IMG/VR virus record: IMGVR_UViG_3300002145_000154 | Location: 1-57,327 of that record | Reading direction: 5' to 3' (one strand) | Length of the DNA stretch: 57,327 nucleotides | DNA from: a virus | In this document: positions 1-5,508 of the stretch, in pieces | Layout: each line of letters opens with the position of its first letter | How positions within the stretch are numbered: position 1 is the stretch's first letter | The notes under the pieces: generated by a model | Database searches by the model: none | Seen by the model: the letters and a program-made list of their open reading frames with translations, nothing else | What the model was told of the DNA's origin: nothing | Made by a program: the position numbers and the translations under genes

Positions 1-38
1 AGGCTCAATGCCGCCACCGCGTTACCTCAGGTCGTTAT
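1..38 (-). repeat. Partial attC-like site at window edge
   Basis: Read on the minus strand it begins ATAACGACCTGAGGTAACG. This nearly matches the box after the 2088-2396 gene (GTAACGATCTGAGGTAACG) and resembles the one at 781. The stop codon of the 35-283 gene is the TAA inside ATAAC. The second arm is beyond the window edge. Confidence 0.5.
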
Positions 39-283
39 CTGGAAGAACCATGCTGTTCCATCACAACAGCCATTCGTTCGAGAAGCACAAGTTGCTCTTC
101 TGTCAATTCGTTGCGTTTCATTAACGCCGTATTGGCCAGTTCTGCCAGTTCATTGGCCCGCTTCATAGCCTTCGATCGACCGACCTTCACCCACAGATCG
201 TAGAGAATTATGAACGCCATCAGCCCCAGTGATCCGCCAAGCGTTACTCCCAAACCCCAAACCACTGCTGTCCAAAACATCAT
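35..283 (-). CDS. Small membrane protein, cassette gene
   Basis: An 82-residue protein. A hydrophobic N-terminal segment (about residues 3-28) should be one membrane helix, followed by a charged, Leu/Glu-rich amphipathic tail (LAELANTALMKRNELTEEQL) that may form a coiled coil. The start is one of two adjacent ATGs behind GGAG (4 or 7 bases away). A longer reading would translate the repeat end and is less likely. The stop lies in an ATAAC repeat box. I do not recognise a family. It could be a small phage or cassette membrane protein such as a holin-like or immunity protein, but nothing beyond topology supports that. Confidence 0.6.
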   Translation of the reverse strand: MMFWTAVVWGLGVTLGGSLGLMAFIILYDLWVKVGRSKAMKRANELAELANTALMKRNELTEEQLVLLERMAVVMEQHGSSR

Positions 284-293
284 GAAACTCCAG

Positions 294-298
294 ATAAC
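294..298 (-). repeat. Half attC-like box between cassette genes
   Basis: The minus strand reads ACATGGTTATCTGGAGTTTCATG, nearly the same as the end of the full site at 1078. Only the GTTAT half is present. The upstream gene stops 7 bases before it, so the other arm seems lost or was never there. Confidence 0.4.
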
Positions 299-304
299 CA
301 TGTA

Positions 305-649
305 TTATTGGGACTCAAACTTCCGCTTCAGTCGCTCGTACTCTTCGGCTTCTTTTGCCTCTTTCCGTTCATTTGCCGCCCGTACTCTCTCGACTCGCAA
401 CCGCTCGCGTTCCGTCACAAAGTTGGCGTCAATCACTCCGGTCGCGAGCAACACTTCATCGCGATAGCACGACGAATCAAAATGATCGTCGTCGTTGATT
501 TCTTCGTCGCCGTCTTCGTAACCTCGATCGATCGACAACTGGCAGTTGCTGCCGTCATCAAAAACCAAGACCATCCGACTTCCGTTTATGCTTTTTGCAA
601 TGCCGCATAGTTTCTTGCCAACAGCGTCTTCAATTTTCGTAAACATCAT
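305..649 (-). CDS. Hypothetical acidic protein, cassette gene
   Basis: A 114-residue protein of unknown function. The first half holds a small beta-rich stretch (SRMVLVFDDGSNCQLSID) followed by an Asp/Glu run (YEDGDEEINDDDHFD). The last 35 residues are Arg/Glu/Lys-rich and predicted helical (RERLRVERVRAANERKEAKE). Start chosen at ATGATG following GTTATCGGGATTT, the same leader pattern as its neighbours. Starting earlier at 739 would translate the whole upstream palindrome. Flanked by a full attC-like site at 658-781. Confidence 0.6.
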   Translation of the reverse strand: MMFTKIEDAVGKKLCGIAKSINGSRMVLVFDDGSNCQLSIDRGYEDGDEEINDDDHFDSSCYRDEVLLATGVIDANFVTERERLRVERVRAANERKEAKEAEEYERLKRKFESQ

Positions 650-657
650 AAATCCCG

Positions 658-781
658 ATAACAAACCAATGCAAACGAGCGGCCATCGATCGCTTTTGAA
701 GTGGTGAATCAACCGTGGCCGCCGGTTGATTGGTAGCATTGCCGGCCTTCACGTTCGGGCTGGCTTACCTTGGGTCGTTAT
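658..781 (-). repeat. attC-like palindrome (site F)
   Basis: 124 bp. The outer arms, ATAACGACCCAAGGTAAGCC and ATAACAAACCAATGCAAACG (each read inward on its own strand), match at about 17 of 23 positions including the ends. An inner perfect 9-bp stem (AATCAACCG/CGGTTGATT, 7-base loop) resembles the variable terminal structure of attC sites. The stop codon of the 778-1065 gene is the TAA of the first box. Confidence 0.5.
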
Positions 782-1065
782 CTGGTAAGCCCCATCAGCA
801 CCTTGTCGATGGCAGCTTCGTCCCGTTCGTACATCTTCTCTTCGACGGTCAGCCCATCCTCATGAAAATGAAGACGCAATGCCTTTGCAGTGCGCTGTAC
901 GTGCTTCTGTAACAGTTGTCGGGTACCGCGTCCTACCTCGGCACCCGGGCACTTCAGAATCTCCCTATAAACCAACTCCAGAAGCAGAAGTGACTCATGT
1001 GCAATATCTGCTGCGCAGTTAGCATCAGTTGGGTCTACGTGTTGCAAGGCGTCTTGGGCGTTCAT
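778..1065 (-). CDS. Hypothetical helical protein, cassette gene
   Basis: A 95-residue, mainly alpha-helical protein of unknown function with few hydrophobic runs (ESLLLLELVYREIL) and a charged C-terminal half. The ATG at 1065 follows GTTATCTGGATTTCACG, the leader shared with neighbours. An upstream in-frame start at 1170 was rejected because the added residues translate the palindrome. Its stop lies in the ATAAC box of the next site. No signal peptide, membrane segment or metal-binding motif is visible. Confidence 0.6.
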   Translation of the reverse strand: MNAQDALQHVDPTDANCAADIAHESLLLLELVYREILKCPGAEVGRGTRQLLQKHVQRTAKALRLHFHEDGLTVEEKMYERDEAAIDKVLMGLTR

Positions 1066-1077
1066 CGTGAAATCCAG

Positions 1078-1163
1078 ATAACAATGTATTGCACGGGAGT
1101 TGCGGGTCTCGCGTGTTCTGAATGGGGAGCAACTTGCCGCAACCCCGTGAATACGGTCGTTAT
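1078..1163 (-). repeat. attC-like palindrome (site E), best example
   Basis: 86 bp. Left arm 1078-1105 and right arm 1137-1163 pair almost completely: ATAAC at the end, then GTATT, CACGGG and TTGCGG in both arms. One arm carries two extra single bases (a G after ATT, an A after CGGG), like the extrahelical bases that set strand choice in attC folding. The stop codon TAA of the 1160-1525 gene is inside the right-hand box. Confidence 0.6.
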
Positions 1164-1525
1164 TCGTCAACCACCGTCATCTCGTCGCATGGCCGAACGT
1201 CAACCAAATCGGAACCCCACAGAAACCTTTTCGCGTCGTACTTATCTGACAAAGCACAACCCGTGTAGCCTTTCGGAAACCGATCACCCTTTTCGCTTGT
1301 GACGTACATCAGGACCGGAACCATCCCACGAACGGCAACCTCGTAGATCGCCCACTCGCCGTGGTAATCCTTGTTGCCTGTCACTTCCGTTTTCACCTTG
1401 TCGCCAATGTGAATTGCTCGTCCGTTGCTGTCGTACAGTCCAGTGGCCGATCCATAAGACGGATAACTATTGCATGCACGGGAGCCGCGACCTGCAGCAA
1501 CATTTTTCGTCTTTTTTGTACGCAT
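1160..1525 (-). CDS. Hypothetical protein, cassette gene
   Basis: A 121-residue protein of unknown function. ATG at 1525 has GGAGGG nine bases upstream. The first ~25 residues are basic (MRTKKTKNVAAGRGSRA) and read through the CTCCCGTGCA...GTTATCC half of the preceding repeat, so the N-terminus may be a fusion made when the cassette was inserted. The core (NGRAIHIGDKVKTEV, then HGEWAIYEVAVRG) looks like a small beta-barrel of the type that starts D-G-R-x-I-x-x-G-D-x-V. No in-frame ATG follows the repeat until about residue 68, which supports the upstream start. Confidence 0.6.
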   Translation of the reverse strand: MRTKKTKNVAAGRGSRACNSYPSYGSATGLYDSNGRAIHIGDKVKTEVTGNKDYHGEWAIYEVAVRGMVPVLMYVTSEKGDRFPKGYTGCALSDKYDAKRFLWGSDLVDVRPCDEMTVVDE

Positions 1526-1569
1526 GATTTCTACCCTCCACCGGATGCCCAACAACCTTGAATCGTTAT
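1463..1569 (-). repeat. attC-like site (site D), partly coding
   Basis: The 3' half CTCCCGTGCATGCAATAGTTATC matches 21 of 29 positions with the same half of the site at 1078. The other end reads ATAACGATTCAAGG with the stop codon of the 1566-1751 gene. The arms pair poorly beyond the end boxes, and the next gene starts inside the site. Confidence 0.4.
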
Positions 1570-1751
1570 TTGCTCAACGTCATCTCTACCGGTGTCGCGT
1601 GTGGGATTATTGTTAGAGACTGTCCACCATTTTCGAGTTTGGTGAATCGCAATTTGAACTCACAATATGATTCCACCTTCAGTAGGTCAATCAGATTTCG
1701 AACCAAACAATCCACCCTGTCTCGCTCCAAAACGATTTCTTCGCTAATCAT
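1566..1751 (-). CDS. Hypothetical 61-residue protein, cassette gene
   Basis: Start at ATG 1751 with GGAGG five bases upstream; it overlaps the TGA of a tiny upstream ORF (ATGA), which suggests translational coupling. The protein is a helix (SEEIVLERDRVDCLVRNLID) followed by two strands (CEFKLRFTKLENGGQSLTII). The family is not recognised. Its stop codon lies in an ATAAC repeat box like those of its neighbours. Confidence 0.55.
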   Translation of the reverse strand: MISEEIVLERDRVDCLVRNLIDLLKVESYCEFKLRFTKLENGGQSLTIIPHATPVEMTLSK

Positions 1752-1813
1752 GAGACCTCCGCAAATATCCAAGCAATGTACCAGGCAGCCGTCTGGCGTA
1801 AAGACACAGTCAA
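1748..1813 (-). CDS. Possible 21-residue leader peptide
   Basis: TTG start with GGAGG seven bases upstream; the peptide MTVSLRQTAAWYIAWIFAEV plus Ser is hydrophobic in the middle. It ends in an ATGA overlap with the next gene. It may act only as a coupling leader, and it is short enough to have arisen by chance. Confidence 0.3.
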   Translation of the reverse strand: MTVSLRQTAAWYIAWIFAEVS

Positions 1814-1832
1814 CTCTTCGCCTCCAGTAATT

Positions 1833-1851
1833 GTAGTCGTTCTTTGACTAC
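1833..1851. other. Small inverted repeat after the zinc-ribbon gene
   Basis: GTAGTC (1833-1838) pairs with GACTAC (1846-1851) around a 7-base loop, overlapping the stop codon of the 1848-2060 gene. This junction has no ATAAC/GTTAT ends, so it may be a decayed cassette junction or a weak hairpin. Confidence 0.3.
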
Positions 1852-2060
1852 GCATATTCTGATGGCGAGTCCTTCACATGAAAATTGTCCAGAAATTCAT
1901 CCCTCGATCCTCGCCATCCACAACTTCCCCAGCCTGGCCACTTGGGATCACGTCGTGAAAATGACTCATGTCCGTGGCAGTGGTATTGAATCACACCACC
2001 AGACTTCGACGATCCATAATGATCACCGCCACACTTCGGACATTGGAACTCTTTTTTCAT
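1848..2060 (-). CDS. Small zinc-ribbon protein, cassette gene
   Basis: 70 residues. CPKCGGDH (residues 7-14) forms a first metal knuckle. A later HCHGHE and CGWRG can supply the other ligands. Such isolated zinc ribbons bind nucleic acid or protein; the partner is unknown. The start lies only a few bases after a compact repeat (GTAACGATCTGAGGTAACG) with no room for a full attC, so this junction is shorter than the others. Confidence 0.65.
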   Translation of the reverse strand: MKKEFQCPKCGGDHYGSSKSGGVIQYHCHGHESFSRRDPKWPGWGSCGWRGSRDEFLDNFHVKDSPSEYA

Positions 2061-2062
2061 AC

Positions 2063-2084
2063 CACGTTACCTCAGATCGTTACC
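2063..2084 (-). repeat. Short attC-like box (site B)
   Basis: Minus-strand GTAACGATCTGAGGTAACG nearly repeats the box at 1-38 (ATAACGACCTGAGGTAACG). No second arm is present between the two genes. Confidence 0.4.
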
Positions 2085-2087
2085 TGC

Positions 2088-2396
2088 TCATCTCTCGCAC
2101 GCTGGCCGTGTTCGCCTCATCAACGCCTCTGCCTCATCAACGCCAAACGGTTCGCCATACCCCAGCCTGGCGTCCGCGATCGGACTTCGAGCATCGATCA
2201 CTTTTCGATACACCATACAGTCTACCGTTGCGGCCAAACAATCCGCTGCCTGTACTCGCAAACGTAAACGCATCAGTTCGCGGTGTTCACCACTCGTAAG
2301 TTCACCGTGTTTTCTCGGCGGTGGCGGGCTCACTGGTCGGTTCTCTGGCAAAGACTGCAAATTCTCTGGTATAGGCTGCGGGGCTTTGGCTCCCAT
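2088..2396 (-). CDS. Hypothetical protein, cassette gene
   Basis: 102 residues. ATG at 2396 has GGGAG six bases upstream and follows GTTACCTG. The N-terminal third is Pro-rich (NRPVSPPPPRKHGE) and probably flexible. The rest is helical (SGEHRELMRLRLRVQAADCL) and ends in basic residues. It resembles small phage or plasmid accessory proteins in general style, but no family is recognised. An alternative start at 2468 would translate the preceding palindrome. Confidence 0.55.
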   Translation of the reverse strand: MGAKAPQPIPENLQSLPENRPVSPPPPRKHGELTSGEHRELMRLRLRVQAADCLAATVDCMVYRKVIDARSPIADARLGYGEPFGVDEAEALMRRTRPACER

Positions 2397-2417
2397 GTCG
2401 CACTCCCACAAAAGCAG

Positions 2418-2503
2418 GTAACAATCGCATGAAGCCGAGGGCTCATTCATGCGTTTTCTGAAATTCAAGTCTTCCTTTTGTGTTGGGTGACCTTAGTGCG
2501 TTC
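2418..2503 (-). repeat. attC-like site (site A)
   Basis: On the minus strand it runs from GAACGCACTAAGG to GATTGTTACC. It contains a perfect 8-bp stem CGCATGAA/TTCATGCG (2426-2433, 2446-2453). The outer boxes pair weakly; it is placed here by its position between two cassette genes and by the GTTAC end. Confidence 0.4.
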
Positions 2504-2508
2504 TTTTG

Positions 2509-2946
2509 CTATTCACCGTTGGAAGTCTCTTTGATATCAGCGGGAGTAATGACTTGAAACCCGTCCTTGAATGTCGCAATTCGATCATCGTCGCCGATCT
2601 GTCCCAGCGTTGTGTTAATGTGTCGCAACAGGCCGTCCATCCAGTCCTTGGTGTTCTGTTCACTGCATGTCGTCACGTAACCTAACAGGCTGTTCACTGC
2701 ACTTACAAGTCGCACGTCTTCCGGTCGCTTCTCTCGACTATTCCATCGCGAAGCTAACTTTTTCCGGTTATGGTCTGGCCCAATCTGGGGCATCACTGGA
2801 CAGTCACAGTTGCTGCACCCAATCAGTGTGGTCGTCAGCGTTCCACCGATCGACTCTTCCGCTTTGGACCCGCAGAACGGGCATGGTAAAAGAACCATGC
2901 GTTCGTACGGAGCCGTCATTGTAGCTGTGTCTTGGGCTTGCGACAT
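2509..2946 (-). CDS. Lar-like zinc-ribbon protein
   Basis: 145 residues. LLPCPFCGSKAEE near residues 19-31 followed by CSNCDCP is the paired-cysteine pattern of the Lar/restriction-alleviation family, common in phages and prophages. Lar of the Rac prophage modulates type I restriction; whether this protein does so is unknown. After the zinc ribbon comes SRWNSREKRPED and an uncharacterised helical tail. ATG at 2946 has GAGGT five bases upstream. It is the first gene of the array and lies next to the large hairpin at 2968-3080. Confidence 0.65.
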   Translation of the reverse strand: MSQAQDTATMTAPYERMVLLPCPFCGSKAEESIGGTLTTTLIGCSNCDCPVMPQIGPDHNRKKLASRWNSREKRPEDVRLVSAVNSLLGYVTTCSEQNTKDWMDGLLRHINTTLGQIGDDDRIATFKDGFQVITPADIKETSNGE

Positions 2947-2967
2947 GACGACCTCAGATTACAGAAG

Positions 2968-3080
2968 TGGATTATTGTTAAGGGAGTGGGTGCCTCTTAA
3001 TCTGTGTTTGTTACCAGCAAATCACAGATTTCAGGTCCATTCGCATGGCACCCAACCCGCAGTAGACTGCAACAATTGAT
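2968..3080. other. Large nested inverted repeat at the array/phage junction
   Basis: The 234-bp gap 2947-3180 has no gene. Perfect pairs are GGGTGCC (2988-2994) with GGCACCC (3047-3053), and inside it AATCTGTG (2999-3006) with CACAGATT (3023-3030). ATTGTT (2974-2979) and AACAAT (3071-3076) could close the outside. It lacks a T-run on either side, so it is not a simple terminator. Its orientation (ATTGTT first) is opposite to an attC site. Confidence 0.5.
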
Positions 3081-3180
3081 CACTGTATCAACCACGAGAG
3101 AATTCAGATCGTACCTGACACCATGCCAACCGTTTGCATTGCAGTCTGCCCCATAGACCTACCAGGGCTGCCTTTCCAGC

Positions 3181-3456
3181 TTATTTCGGCCAAAGATTAA
3201 GACGCTGGAGAGAGTAAGCTTCCGGTCCCATCAGGTCTGACACAGCTTGCTCCCACAACAAACCATCGATCTTTCCTATCTTGAGACCAGCTATCACTTG
3301 CTCCAGTTCTGCAAAGATCAGTGAGAGTTGCTCTTCTGTAGGATCGATCGTTGCCAACGTCTGAGCCAGAGTTTTCAACGTCTTCCTGACAACTACCTTT
3401 GTAACGATACAACTCGTCGCCTTCTTTTTCTGTGGAGCAGATGGAACACTACTCAT
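3181..3456 (-). CDS. Hypothetical protein
   Basis: 91 residues, last gene of the minus-strand early operon before the cassette-like region. The N-terminus is basic (SAPQKKKATS); the middle is helical and Leu-rich (LSLIFAELEQVIAGLKIGKI). No known domain. It overlaps the upstream gene by 8 bases, so it is likely co-translated with it. Confidence 0.6.
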   Translation of the reverse strand: MSSVPSAPQKKKATSCIVTKVVVRKTLKTLAQTLATIDPTEEQLSLIFAELEQVIAGLKIGKIDGLLWEQAVSDLMGPEAYSLQRLNLWPK

Positions 3457-3655
3457 CGGTCAGTTCCTCCCAAGCTTCTTGTAAAACAATTATGAGGTGT
3501 CGAAGGTCTTCCATATCTGGTATTGTAATCAGATCAGGAGGATGTCCTTCTTCTTCAAAGTTTTGGAACAGATCCACGCACTTGGTATCTCGACCAACAT
3601 TGACAAAGACATCCAGACCAGCCTTTTCTCGATAATTTTCATTCTTATGAATCAT
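3449..3655 (-). CDS. Hypothetical protein
   Basis: 68 residues, acidic, with a likely alpha/beta start (DVFVNVGRDTKCVDLFQNFE) and a C-terminal helix (LRHLIIVLQEAWEEL). Its stop overlaps the next start. No family recognised; the compact overlap with its neighbour is the main support for expression. Confidence 0.6.
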   Translation of the reverse strand: MIHKNENYREKAGLDVFVNVGRDTKCVDLFQNFEEEGHPPDLITIPDMEDLRHLIIVLQEAWEELTDE

Positions 3656-3694
3656 TGCTTACTCCCAGCATCTTGTAGCTTGTCACGTTCATTC

Positions 3695-3892
3695 TCAGTA
3701 TTTCCTGAGTTCTACAAGAGAGGAAGACAGATCCATGCTTGCTCTTTTCAGAGCTGCCGTGTGCTTTCCTCCGACGTACCTGGGATCATTGTCATCTGGA
3801 TCCTCCACAGAAGCTAGATCTTTCACAGCTTCTGCTTTTTTGATGAATCGTCGGGCATTTTCAATCGCTTCCTCAATCTGTGACATCCTCAT
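3695..3892 (-). CDS. Hypothetical small helical protein
   Basis: 65 residues, starts MRMSQIEEAIENARRFIKKA with AGGA nine bases upstream. Two amphipathic helices flank an acidic Pro/Asp loop (EDPDDNDPRY). No recognised domain. Confidence 0.55.
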   Translation of the reverse strand: MRMSQIEEAIENARRFIKKAEAVKDLASVEDPDDNDPRYVGGKHTAALKRASMDLSSSLVELRKY

Positions 3893-3907
3893 GATTTCAC
3901 GTCCTTT

Positions 3908-4483
3908 CTAGCAACTACATGAAAAGGAATGAGGACGGACAGGACATAGTAAGCCTGTCACGTTTTCTACATGATCCCAGAACTCTGGTGGAATATCCCC
4001 ATGAGCGTCCAATCCGTTGAAGTGAAGATAATCATCGTCCAGAGTGTAGCCTGTTCGGTAGTATTTCGGGTCCGAGCTTTTTAACTCTCCCGCTGTTGCT
4101 GCTGTGATCAGTGTTTGGTAGTCAGGACAATCAGACCTGTCCACAAAATCCTCTAACCACTCTCTTGATTCTTCCTTTGTGAATCCGAAGCACTTTTGTT
4201 TTTCATCACTGAAGGATGGATGACTCCAGTGGTGTTTCATCCCCCTTACAGACTGAGGGAACAGCACCAGCCAGAATACGTCGCCTTCTTTAATGATGTC
4301 TTCAAGAAAAGGATCAACAATTCCCAAAGGATTGTGAGATGATTCGATCGCCGAACCATTTTCAACAGTGACTTTATCTCCCCTTGCAAGAACCTCTCCA
4401 GCTCTGACCGCAATGATCGCAACGTGAACAGCATCTCGCTCGCCAAGCACTTTTGGTGTTTGACCTAGAGTCGGACTTTCCAT
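3908..4483 (-). CDS. Hypothetical protein
   Basis: 191 residues. The N-terminal half is beta-rich (AVHVAIIAVRAGEVLARGDK, then GDVFWLVLFPQSVRG); the C-terminal half is charged and ends in CSC. The pattern V-x-A-G-E-x-L-x-x-G-D-K-V resembles small virion-associated or capsid-fibre-type proteins, but the position among early genes argues against a structural role. Function unknown. Confidence 0.6.
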   Translation of the reverse strand: MESPTLGQTPKVLGERDAVHVAIIAVRAGEVLARGDKVTVENGSAIESSHNPLGIVDPFLEDIIKEGDVFWLVLFPQSVRGMKHHWSHPSFSDEKQKCFGFTKEESREWLEDFVDRSDCPDYQTLITAATAGELKSSDPKYYRTGYTLDDDYLHFNGLDAHGDIPPEFWDHVENVTGLLCPVRPHSFSCSC

Positions 4484-4493
4484 TTCATCCTCC

Positions 4494-4760
4494 TTATCTC
4501 ACACGAACCAGGTACTGTACCAACACGCTCTGGTACAAAAGACGACCACTACAGACTACAGGCCGAAGTTCAACTCTGAGTATACGGACGTAGACAGGAC
4601 ACACCGACACTGGTCGATAGAAAACCGGAGACTCTCCTGGAAAAGGTTTGATCAGACGACTTGGTTCCTCTCCAGGCATCGGTCCGATCACGTAGTTCTG
4701 AGCCTGGACTTCTGTTGTGAGCAACAGAGTAAAGATCAACAGCAACAAGTGCGATTTCAT
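4494..4760 (-). CDS. Small secreted protein with signal peptide
   Basis: 88 residues. MKSHLLLLIFTLLLTTEVQA is a classic Sec signal peptide (basic start, hydrophobic core, AQA-type cleavage site about residue 20-21). The short mature part has Pro/Gly-rich motifs (GPMPGEEPSR, PFPGESP) and then basic/hydrophobic stretches with two cysteines. A secreted early phage protein could act in the periplasm, for example in superinfection exclusion; no evidence beyond the signal. Confidence 0.6.
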   Translation of the reverse strand: MKSHLLLLIFTLLLTTEVQAQNYVIGPMPGEEPSRLIKPFPGESPVFYRPVSVCPVYVRILRVELRPVVCSGRLLYQSVLVQYLVRVR

Positions 4761-4805
4761 GTTTGCTTTCTCTGATTAAAGAACACTGAAGACTGCTCTG
4801 AAGAC

Positions 4806-5039
4806 TTAGAGGGTCTCTCCTTCTAACGTGTCTCCAGTCAGTTCTATGCCCAACTTCCATGGCTCCAAGGACTTTTCTGGTTCCATGGTCTCTTGTTGTG
4901 GATTGTTCAAGATTTTGATTACTTCCACAGCACGTTTCAGAGCACGCTTCCATCTCATCTGTTGAGGACGAAGGACTTTTTCAATCGTCTCTAACGATTG
5001 GATTGTTTCAGCAACATCAAGCTCAGTTAGATCAGGCAT
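4806..5039 (-). CDS. Hypothetical helical protein
   Basis: 77 residues. A basic helix (RPQQMRWKRALKRAVEVIKI) sits between acidic ends. No known domain. Downstream of the HNH nuclease in the same operon. Confidence 0.55.
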   Translation of the reverse strand: MPDLTELDVAETIQSLETIEKVLRPQQMRWKRALKRAVEVIKILNNPQQETMEPEKSLEPWKLGIELTGDTLEGETL

Positions 5040-5055
5040 TCTTCTTCCCCAGAGA

Positions 5056-5508
5056 TTAGTGACAGAGGTTTCCCCAATTGTTTTCCCACTCTTCTTGTTC
5101 TTCTTGAGAGGTCGGTGGGCGACCCTCCTTGGCTATGAATTCAAACCAAGTGCAAAGTTGGTAGATTGTTTGTTGCGTTTGTGCACGATTTCCTTGTTGA
5201 TGACTCTCTAGTCTCGTGTGAAGTTGTAGGTTATCTTGTCGATCGTCTTGTCGGTTCTCATTGATGTGATCTACAAAACAGTCATCAGGGATTTCTTCTC
5301 TAGACAGAACCAAGTACAGCAAACGATTCTTGTAGACCACAGACCTTCTCGAACCTACAGAGTATCTCCACCTTCCTCTCCACAGTTGAGCTATCTTAGT
5401 GATCCATCGCTTATGGGCGTTATGGAAAATCTGAAGTTCTCCGTCCTCTGAAAAGCGAAGCTCGTCTTTCAAGATTTTGGTTAAGCACCATTGTTCTCCT
5501 GGACTCAC
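5056..5508 (-). CDS. HNH endonuclease
   Basis: 150 residues. VDHINENRQDDRQDNLQ (residues 79-95) is the DH-x-N-x-D/N-x3-N-L signature of HNH nucleases of the homing/AP2-linked type (D80-H81 and N94 as likely catalytic or metal residues). The region before it (about 25-70) is the beta-rich part usual in these proteins. Freestanding HNH genes are often selfish and sit next to conserved replication genes, as here beside the helicase-like gene, with a 4-base overlap. Confidence 0.75.
   Translation of the reverse strand: MSPGEQWCLTKILKDELRFSEDGELQIFHNAHKRWITKIAQLWRGRWRYSVGSRRSVVYKNRLLYLVLSREEIPDDCFVDHINENRQDDRQDNLQLHTRLESHQQGNRAQTQQTIYQLCTWFEFIAKEGRPPTSQEEQEEWENNWGNLCH

Larger units (their letters stand above)
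1..2946 (-). mobile_element. Integron-like gene-cassette array (no integrase seen)
   Basis: Eight small genes, all on the minus strand, are mostly separated by imperfect palindromes whose outer ends read ATAAC and GTTAT (sites at 1-38, 294-298, 658-781, 1078-1163, 1463-1569, 2063-2084, 2418-2503). Several stop codons sit inside the repeat end (TAACGACC, TAACGATT), and several starts follow GTTATCTGGA(G) by about ten bases. This is the layout of integron cassettes with attC sites. The end boxes differ from the textbook GTTRRRY core and no tyrosine integrase lies in the window, so a CALIN-like array is the best reading. Phage intercistronic hairpins are the alternative. Confidence 0.5.

Noticed and set aside
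2968-3080. attC or attI site
   Set aside because: End boxes are in the opposite order (ATTGTT first), and the stem lengths do not fit. Reported as a separate hairpin.
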